IMG/VR virus record: IMGVR_UViG_3300008952_000225
Location: 1-28,946 of that record
Length of the DNA: 28,946 nucleotides
Source: a virus
Direction: 5' to 3' (one strand)
The first letter of the stretch is position 1; each line of letters begins with the position of its first letter. Made by a program: the position numbers and the translations under genes. Below are positions 23,698-28,946 of the stretch, one piece after another. The notes under the pieces are model-generated. The model saw only the letters and a list, made by a program, of their open reading frames with translations, searched no databases and was not told the origin of the DNA.

Positions 23698-24885
23698 TTA
23701 TTTAATACCTGCTAGCCGACGCATCCGCTCTGCGAATGGGTCAGTGGGTTGTGCGGACTCTTTACGAGTTGCACGAATTACAGAAGAAGGACGTGTAATA
23801 GCTTCGCTCAGCGATTGTGGGCTTCGCGTTGGCTTAGCTCCCGCTGCGCTTTCTAGCGTCTTATATATTGTCTTTGCTTCTGCTACAGAATCGGCTCTTG
23901 AAATAGCTTCGACAATCTTTTCTTTTTGTCGCTCATTTAAGGAGGTATTTCGTAATACACGATTTGTATAAAGCAAGCGAGCATTAGAGAGATTGGTGTC
24001 TTGCACCGCTTCTTTAAGCTCTGTTGTTGCCTGCTCATATTGGGAAAGTCGCTTTTTGAGTTGCTTATTTTCGAAAGTCAACTCTTCTTTAGCTTTCTTT
24101 AAAGTTTCTAATTCTGCATTAGCATCGGTGCCGCGTCGTCTTGCAAAGTCGCGCTCTACACCCTGCTTTTTCTGAAAGTCTGGTCTGCCGGCCCAACCGG
24201 ATAGCTCATAGCCCATATCAACGGTTAGTTTCTCAGCAATAGAATCAATAAGTTCGTCGGAAATTTCGACATCATCAGTCTCTGTCTCTGCGATGGTGGA
24301 TCCTTTCTTGCCTGAAGCATCTGCGTCATCGGCAGACTCTTCAGCAGCGCTGGCTGCGCCGGCGGATGCATCTGTGTCGCCATACTCAGTAGTTTCGTCG
24401 TCGTCATCTTCCGATAACATATCTTTAAGATCCGACTCATCAAAGGATAGCTCTTCATCAATCTCCGCTTGCAGAGACGCAACGGATTCGCGGAGGGCGC
24501 CCAAATCGAGCGTGACTTCCACATCTTTACCTTCGGGAGGAAGGTTGGTCAAATTGTCACCATTCATTTTCGAGGCACTATCTGTGGCTGCATAAGGAAC
24601 ATCCTCAGTGTCTTCATCTAGTGATTCGTCACTTTCTCCACCTTCGGCTTCAGCAGGCGGTGCGAAGTCACCACCGAGGTCAGCACCCATATCGCCACCG
24701 AGGTCGCCACCCATATCGCCACCTAGATCCAAGTCGGCGCCAAGTTCATCTTGTTCAAGAAGCTTAGTTAAAGCCGTGCGCACCTCATCAGAATACTTAT
24801 CAATTATTGACGATTCAGCATTTTTGAGGGCGGCTTCGCGCAGGGCGGCGGCATCCACAATAGCTTCTTTTAATAGACTAGACAT
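23698..24885 (-). CDS. gp22: Prohead core/scaffold protein, gp22-like
   Basis: The 395-residue protein is very acidic. Residues 45-115 hold Asp/Glu/Gly stretches with five GGDx repeats (55-74); 115-225 are again acidic with many Ser and Ala. A coiled-coil region follows (about 250-300, ELETLKKAKEELTFENKQL), then LLYTNRVLRNTSLNERQKEK and a basic C-terminus. Position just before the capsid gene and the acidic, helical character fit the scaffolding core that is later degraded. The conserved LLY-x-N-x-x-L block near the C-terminus recurs in scaffold proteins of T4-like phages. The start follows AGGGAG, and the shared motif lies 36 bases upstream. Confidence 0.68.
   Translation of the reverse strand: MSSLLKEAIVDAAALREAALKNAESSIIDKYSDEVRTALTKLLEQDELGADLDLGGDMGGDLGGDMGADLGGDFAPPAEAEGGESDESLDEDTEDVPYAATDSASKMNGDNLTNLPPEGKDVEVTLDLGALRESVASLQAEIDEELSFDESDLKDMLSEDDDDETTEYGDTDASAGAASAAEESADDADASGKKGSTIAETETDDVEISDELIDSIAEKLTVDMGYELSGWAGRPDFQKKQGVERDFARRRGTDANAELETLKKAKEELTFENKQLKKRLSQYEQATTELKEAVQDTNLSNARLLYTNRVLRNTSLNERQKEKIVEAISRADSVAEAKTIYKTLESAAGAKPTRSPQSLSEAITRPSSVIRATRKESAQPTDPFAERMRRLAGIK
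24664..24723 (-). repeat. Five 12-bp tandem units in the scaffold gene
   Basis: Five in-frame units encode GGDM, GGDL, GGDM, GADL and GGDF. Met and Leu units alternate, giving a 24-bp higher-order period. The region is a likely site of unit gain and loss by slippage. Confidence 0.8.
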
Positions 24886-24918
24886 ATAGTTCTCCCTAAA
24901 AATAATAGTTTTTCAAAA

Positions 24919-24929
24919 TAAATAGTATT
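24919..24929 (-). promoter_or_regulatory. Shared intergenic motif AATACTATTTA before the scaffold gene
   Basis: Eleven bases identical to the sheath-gene copy, about 36 bases from the scaffold start. CTATAAT stands directly upstream of the element here. Putative late promoter for scaffold and capsid. Confidence 0.45.
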
Positions 24930-24950
24930 ATAGGTTGTGAAAAGACTGAA

Positions 24951-26099
24951 TTATGAACTCACTTTTGTAATTATCCACCAATTTGCACCATCAGACTGAA
25001 GGGTGCAACTAGAATAATTAAATTTGAAGACCATGCTATCTTTAAAAAAATCAATTAGTCCTTCTTCTACACGAACAGTAAGGAGATGTGAGTTCAATTT
25101 ATATTTATTTGTATTTATTTTCTTTATGCGCAACATTCTACCTTTACACTCGCTAGCAGCAGGCAACACAATAGTAACTGCATTTTGGGTGGTATCCGCT
25201 AATAGTGTATAATCGTTCTCCTGCACCTCATATTCCGGTGCCGTTATGGTACTAATTTTCTTAAAGACGGCACCGCGATGCTTAAGAGAGCCTTCGATCA
25301 TAACGCCCCTTCTGGCGCGCAGCGAATCTGTCACCAATTCTCCATCCAAATTTAAAATATTGGTATTGGTATTAAAGGTTAGCCCATTAGATGCTTTTAG
25401 TCCGCTTTTTCCACGTACCTGAACACTGTTAAGGGGTCCTTCTGGGTGAAGAGTTTTAGAATTAATATAAGAAGAATGAAAATTAGCAACAGTTGTTCTT
25501 CTTAATTCTCCTCTCGATGCATCATGTACCAACAAAATATCATCATCGCTAAGATTCTGTCCCTGCGTGGTGATATCAGCACAATTTTTAGGCTCTATAC
25601 ATAGTTCATCATCTTTAAAATCCAAACCTCCGTTGACATCCAGGGCTATCGAAACGCCATGCTCATCAACTTGAATTCCTTTGGTTCCCTTTACTTGTAA
25701 TCGATTGCGCACATTGTGAAGACTGGAGCCTAAATTTAAATGCTGAGCCGAGATAATCCCATTAAATCTATCTGCTGGTACGTCTTGCAAGCCTTCGCCG
25801 GAACCGTAGAATTTGTCTGCTCTAATGGTTTTAGTTTTGAGAGTGGTTCCATCAAAGGTGAGATTATATTCAGCTTTGGCGTTCACTCCCCCTTGAAAGG
25901 TAATAAGCGAATTTTTGGCGCCCCCTTCTAAACGTTGAAAAGGTACTTCTTTTAACGTTGCACACACGCTCTTAGCATCTGTGTCATAAAAAGCGCTAGC
26001 GCTAATCGTACTTTTAAATATTTTAATTCCATCAATCTCTTGATCAGCATGTTGGTCTACTGATCCATCAACTCTACCTTTTAAAACATTATATGCCAT
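24951..26099 (-). CDS. Tail fibre or other virion adhesin
   Basis: The 382-residue product has the texture of a phage fibre: short beta repeats with Asn/Gly turns (AEYNLTFDGTTLKTKTIRADKFYGSG, in two blocks at 75-100), phrases such as LNVGGLDF-type turns and NTNILNLDGELV, and a C-terminal module with YTLLADTTQNAVTIVLPAASECKG (about 297-320), then alternating strands ending in SDGANWWII. The same LPAA-led module ends the two other fibre proteins here. No lyase or peptidase motif was seen. It starts at ATG 26099 after GAGG, 34 bases past the Smr-like gene, and probably shares its transcript. It could be a short fibre or a whisker; binding target unknown. Confidence 0.6.
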   Translation of the reverse strand: MAYNVLKGRVDGSVDQHADQEIDGIKIFKSTISASAFYDTDAKSVCATLKEVPFQRLEGGAKNSLITFQGGVNAKAEYNLTFDGTTLKTKTIRADKFYGSGEGLQDVPADRFNGIISAQHLNLGSSLHNVRNRLQVKGTKGIQVDEHGVSIALDVNGGLDFKDDELCIEPKNCADITTQGQNLSDDDILLVHDASRGELRRTTVANFHSSYINSKTLHPEGPLNSVQVRGKSGLKASNGLTFNTNTNILNLDGELVTDSLRARRGVMIEGSLKHRGAVFKKISTITAPEYEVQENDYTLLADTTQNAVTIVLPAASECKGRMLRIKKINTNKYKLNSHLLTVRVEEGLIDFFKDSMVFKFNYSSCTLQSDGANWWIITKVSS

Positions 26100-26133
26100 A
26101 AGGGGGCCTCGCTCTTATATAATTAGCTCTTTT

Positions 26134-26346
26134 TTATTTATGTGTAACTATTAAACTTCCAAAATTAATACAGCTTTCAAAATGCCACTCTAAATCATAT
26201 TCATTAATAACTGTACGGACAATTTCTTGCATTCGCTCAGAATGACCAGTGATAATTTTACAAGGGACTTTACTTCTATAAATGAATCGATGTACTTTAT
26301 ATTCTGCATCTTCATGAAGAGTGCCGTGTAAGTCTAAAGTATCCAT
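26134..26346 (-). CDS. Stand-alone Smr-domain protein
   Basis: The 70-residue product matches the Smr (small MutS-related) domain almost end to end: LDLHG (4-8) is the family hallmark with its DLH triad, a helix follows (HEDAEYKVHRFIYR), then IITGHS (31-36) stands where the family has the I-x-H/T-G-x-G loop, another helix, and NFGSLIV (61-67) at the final strand. Smr domains nick DNA or cleave RNA. The last glycine of the loop is Ser here, so activity is uncertain. Normal domains have 80 or more residues, so this is minimal. No clear ribosome site precedes the ATG, and a strong terminator ends 14 bases upstream, so expression depends on read-through or an unseen promoter. It lies oddly between two fibre genes. 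Confidence 0.7.
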   Translation of the reverse strand: MDTLDLHGTLHEDAEYKVHRFIYRSKVPCKIITGHSERMQEIVRTVINEYDLEWHFESCINFGSLIVTHK

Positions 26347-26360
26347 CTTAATAATTAGTC

Positions 26361-26393
26361 AAAAAAAAGGATGCCCCCTTTCGAGGGGCATCC
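26361..26393 (-). terminator. Strong terminator after the large fibre gene
   Basis: GGATGCCCC, loop TCGAAAG, GGGGCATCC (with one extra G) on the minus strand, followed by eight Ts. It begins 37 bases after the fibre stop codon and should end the fibre transcript. The rest of the 84-base gap holds no promoter I can identify. Confidence 0.9.
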
Positions 26394-26430
26394 AAAAATA
26401 AAGAATAATCTTAAGATAACTAATGAAATC

Positions 26431-28446
26431 TTAGTAGATTTTCCACAGAGCAGCAGATCCTGCGGTTACAGCAACTAACGAAACAGCACCAAATTCTGAT
26501 TCAAGATCAACTGAGGTGTCGCCATCGATAGTTTGAGTACCGTTTCTGGTAATGACAATTTTAAAACCACCAAGCGCAGCCGCCTTAACGACAACAATGT
26601 CACCCAAAGATGGGGCTGCAGGCAGCGTCCAAACCCTATTTTGACTCAAAGTAGCACTTGCATAGTTAATACCAGCGGACAGAGTTACAACCGCATCTCC
26701 ATGAGAGGTAACTGAAATTGAGTCACCAGACCCAGCAGCAGACAACTGACCAGATGAAGCCGTAAGACCAGAACCAGCCATAAGAGCGACAAGGTCGGCC
26801 CACTTTTCTTTCTTACCATCTCCGGTAGCGCCACCATCAAGGAAAACGATGTAGTCATCAGCAACTGTCATTGCTTGGTCGACCAACAGTGCAGGTGACT
26901 TAGCTACAAAGTTATCCATAGTGATAGTCTGTTGTCCATTGTCAGTGACATCGCACATCAACATTAAGTCGCCGGTCTGCACAGTTGTTTCAGCAGTCAT
27001 ACTCTGAAGTGCCAACCCTATCGTACCGCCGCTGCCGGCAAGTCCCGTAGTGGTTACAGTTCCAGCCATCGCACTAGCGATATCAGCAACCGTATCTCTC
27101 CTCATCAATCCATCAGCATCGCGGAAATAGAGCGAATCTGAACCAACGGCAATAGCGGTATCGGTAACACCCGTAGGGGTGAAAGTACCAGAAAGAGCTA
27201 AGTTGCCACCCAAAATGGTGTTACCAACAACTTCCATCGTGGTAGAACCCGAATATGAGGTTGAAGTAACACCAGCCGTAGAAGTAACACCTGCAGCAGA
27301 CAAAGTGCTTGCAGCGCTCACTGCACCTGTAACGTTCAGTGCACCACCGAGGAAGGCAGCACCAACCATTTGCAAGGTGCTAGAGCCGGAAATCGCGTCA
27401 ATGTAACCTGCATCAACATGAGCTTCAGCCCACTGCAATGCAGCACTACCGAGATCGCTCGTGCTATCCGTTTTAGGGATCACATCCGAAGCAACTCTAC
27501 CAGTAACTGTGACATCATCACCAGCCGCATCACCAAGAGTAACAGCGCCATTTAGCGTAGTTGCTCCGGTTGCATCCAAAGCAGCGAAGTTACCAGCACC
27601 AGGCGTAGTACCACCAATGGTACCGGGAGCAGCCCAAGTGGTACCATCAAGGTTATCAGCATTGAGGTTAGTAACCACAGTGGTAGAAGTAACAACGAAA
27701 GGCGCAGTTCCATCAGCAATATCAGATGTGAACTGTGTAGCTCTCAAGCTGTATGCACCAATGTCCAAGTTAGCCGTTGCCGTTAAGGCAGCCGTTGTGA
27801 TGGTACCAGTACTCGTAATATCATCGATGTAACCAGTATCGATGTGAGCTTCTGCCCATTGCTTTGTCGAAGTACCGAGATCTCTCGCGCTATCAGTTGA
27901 CGGAACAAGATCCGAATCAAACTGACCTGTACAGGTGATAGTATCGGTAGCTTCGTTGCCGAGATCCACATCGCCATTGGCAGCAAGAGTGCTGCTAAAA
28001 GTAGCCGATGTTCCGACAACAGCAGCAAATGTACCAGCGCGGGCGGTATCAGCACCGATGATACCATCGATATTCGTACCAACCAAGTCAGTAGCACTAA
28101 GCTTCGTGACAGAGGCGATTTCGCCCGAGCTATCAAGCACCATACACTTACTAGCTGCAGCAGTACCATTAGTGATACCGTCAAGCTTCTCCATGTCGAC
28201 TTCGTTCAAGTCGGCAGAGCCGATGATGAAAGAAGAACCAGCAGTAATAGAGCCAGTTGCAGCAACGGCGCCACCGAAAGTGGAAGCCCCTACTTGATGC
28301 AATGTTCCTGAACCAGAAACAGCACCGGAATCAGTATCTATCTGAAACCTTAAGGTACCAGCATCGTCATCTCTAATTTCTAGAGTTCCCGATTGTACCA
28401 ATTTGCCTACCATTAAGGCAGGACCTGTTTGAAATTTATAAGACAT
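26431..28446 (-). CDS. Tail fibre protein with internal repeats
   Basis: I start this at ATG 28446, which has GGAGG ten bases upstream, giving 671 residues; a TTG at 28491 in frame lacks a ribosome site. The protein is almost wholly small residues (Ala, Gly, Ser, Thr, Val, Asp) arranged as beta repeats. Two copies of a block with DLGS/DLGT, QWAEAHVDAGYID-type ends recur 142 residues apart. The last 75 residues (RVWTLPAAPSLGD, then QTIDGDTSVDLESE and ALWKIY) are a terminal module shared with the other fibre proteins. It should form a trimeric fibre for host attachment. It is followed by a strong terminator. Confidence 0.78.
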   Translation of the reverse strand: MSYKFQTGPALMVGKLVQSGTLEIRDDDAGTLRFQIDTDSGAVSGSGTLHQVGASTFGGAVAATGSITAGSSFIIGSADLNEVDMEKLDGITNGTAAASKCMVLDSSGEIASVTKLSATDLVGTNIDGIIGADTARAGTFAAVVGTSATFSSTLAANGDVDLGNEATDTITCTGQFDSDLVPSTDSARDLGTSTKQWAEAHIDTGYIDDITSTGTITTAALTATANLDIGAYSLRATQFTSDIADGTAPFVVTSTTVVTNLNADNLDGTTWAAPGTIGGTTPGAGNFAALDATGATTLNGAVTLGDAAGDDVTVTGRVASDVIPKTDSTSDLGSAALQWAEAHVDAGYIDAISGSSTLQMVGAAFLGGALNVTGAVSAASTLSAAGVTSTAGVTSTSYSGSTTMEVVGNTILGGNLALSGTFTPTGVTDTAIAVGSDSLYFRDADGLMRRDTVADIASAMAGTVTTTGLAGSGGTIGLALQSMTAETTVQTGDLMLMCDVTDNGQQTITMDNFVAKSPALLVDQAMTVADDYIVFLDGGATGDGKKEKWADLVALMAGSGLTASSGQLSAAGSGDSISVTSHGDAVVTLSAGINYASATLSQNRVWTLPAAPSLGDIVVVKAAALGGFKIVITRNGTQTIDGDTSVDLESEFGAVSLVAVTAGSAALWKIY
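27391..27512 (-). repeat. Fibre repeat, second copy
   Basis: Encodes VTGRVASDVIPKTDSTSD and LGSAALQWAEAHVDAGYID. It lines up without gaps with the block 426 bases away. DNA identity is partial, so this is an old duplication kept by protein structure. Confidence 0.7.
27817..27938 (-). repeat. Fibre repeat, first copy
   Basis: Encodes CTGQFDSDLVPSTDSARD and LGTSTKQWAEAHIDTGYID, the partner of the block at 27391-27512. Confidence 0.7.
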
Positions 28447-28522
28447 ATATTTATACCCTCCAAGATATATATTTGTATTAAACAGGCTCAATATGTCGAA
28501 ACATACGTCACCCGTTCATTTA

Positions 28523-28530
28523 TAAATAGA
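28523..28530 (-). promoter_or_regulatory. Shared intergenic motif CTCTATTTA before the large fibre gene
   Basis: The coding strand reads AACTCTATTTATAAATG about 77 bases from the fibre start, a looser copy of the ACTATTTA element. On the opposite strand the same bases give a perfect TATAAATA, the T4-type late promoter core, but pointing away from the genes. Confidence 0.35.
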
Positions 28531-28550
28531 GTTCTCGAGGGGATCAATAG

Positions 28551-28937
28551 TCAATAAACGAAGAATTTACCGATGCCGTTGCAATAAATCTGGATGCTTG
28601 CATAGGGTGACTGTAAAAGTACTTCATTTTGTCCATCTATTACATCATCACCGGTGCATGTAATAGTGACAGGATATGAATCTACCGCCCCTCCCTCGTC
28701 TTTTATGATATACGTTTGCCCATTTAAAAGAGCAGTAGCAGCCGGAAGAGTTAACGTAATAGTGGAACTGAGAGTGTCAGACTGTATTCCTATTAGATAA
28801 TCAATTTCTTGAATTGTGTAATCAGCGGCGACTACTTTTCTCACATAACCAATTCCGCCAAACATTTGAATTTGATAAGCCCGCAACTTGAACAGGCGGC
28901 CGGGATCCATAAAGATCCCATTGTTTTTAAAGTTCAT
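28551..28937 (-). CDS. C-terminal fibre module, possibly 5'-partial
   Basis: An ATG at 28937 gives 128 residues, but the frame stays open to the window edge nine bases upstream and no ribosome site is visible there, so this may be the end of a longer fibre gene. The product contains YTIQEIDYLIGIQSD (about 41-55), then ITLTLPAATALLNGQTYIIKDEGG and VTITCTGDDVIDGQ, ending in KFFVY. This is the same terminal module that closes the two other fibre proteins, beginning with LPAA and followed by an IDG turn, and is common at the ends of virion adhesins. Function: receptor-binding or structural fibre part. Confidence 0.6.
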   Translation of the reverse strand: MNFKNNGIFMDPGRLFKLRAYQIQMFGGIGYVRKVVAADYTIQEIDYLIGIQSDTLSSTITLTLPAATALLNGQTYIIKDEGGAVDSYPVTITCTGDDVIDGQNEVLLQSPYASIQIYCNGIGKFFVY

Positions 28938-28946
28938 GAAGCCTAC

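Noticed and set aside
24664-24723. Short repeats resembling a CRISPR-like array
   Set aside because: Units are 12 bases, adjacent and in frame with a protein; there are no spacers.
27461-27832. Plus-strand open frame of 123 codons inside the fibre gene
   Set aside because: It is a Val/Ala/Pro-rich shadow of the repetitive fibre coding sequence.
28448-28455. Perfect TATAAATA on the coding strand before the large fibre gene
   Set aside because: It lies between the GGAGG ribosome site and the ATG, ending two bases before the start codon, so a transcript begun from it would lack the start. It is better explained as AT-rich spacer.
28447-28491. TTG start at 28491 for the large fibre gene
   Set aside because: No ribosome site, whereas ATG 28446 has GGAGG at ten bases; the extra 15 residues do not look like a fibre start.

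Overview
The window reads as part of a tailed-phage genome, a contractile-tailed (myovirus) phage of the wide T4 superfamily but far from T4 itself. Every gene I accept lies on the minus strand, so transcription runs from high to low coordinates. Evidence for the T4 relationship is a recognisable set of T4-type virion proteins (scaffold gp22, capsid gp23, neck gp13 and gp14, sheath stabiliser gp15, sheath gp18, tube gp19, hub-type gp26) together with a gp32-type single-stranded DNA-binding protein. No tRNA, rRNA, CRISPR array, insertion sequence or integrase was seen. The host cannot be named. Two consensus sigma70-type promoters and strong Shine-Dalgarno sites indicate a bacterial host with an ordinary housekeeping sigma factor.

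Layout in transcription order. (1) 28937-24951: three fibre-like proteins that appear to share a C-terminal module, with a tiny Smr-domain protein lodged between two of them behind a strong terminator. (2) 24885-21886: prohead scaffold and major capsid protein, then a terminator. (3) 21777-18782: a small basic protein and the neck and tail-completion proteins gp13, gp14 and gp15. (4) 18670-13968: sheath, tube and a gp26-type protein followed by an out-of-frame partner that looks like a frameshifted tail-assembly chaperone pair, ending in a terminator. (5) 13877-5097: tape measure, a tail/baseplate protein, a LysM-like gp53-type protein and two large or medium unrecognised virion proteins. (6) 5094-2231: a compact family A DNA polymerase, a divergent FtsZ/tubulin-fold protein and gp32, joined by overlapping or near-overlapping start and stop codons to the tail genes before them. 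(7) 2230-1: a terminator/pseudoknot, an independent consensus promoter, a structured leader and a ParB-like plus Dam methylase operon that continues off the window.

Regulation can partly be read. The late genes sit in blocks separated by intrinsic terminators, and five intergenic gaps carry the same short motif (ACTATTTA on the coding strand) 30 to 80 bases before a start codon, a candidate late promoter element. The gp32 gene and the ParB-Dam operon instead have TTGACA/TATAAT-type promoters with dyads at the predicted start of transcription, which suggests early expression by host polymerase.

The items I would look at first are the FtsZ-fold protein that lacks the GTPase signature, the H-type pseudoknot geometry after gp32, the seven-T slip site at the end of the gp26-type gene, the family A polymerase in a T4-type genome, and the shared late-gene motif. 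All family assignments are by eye from motifs; no database search was run.
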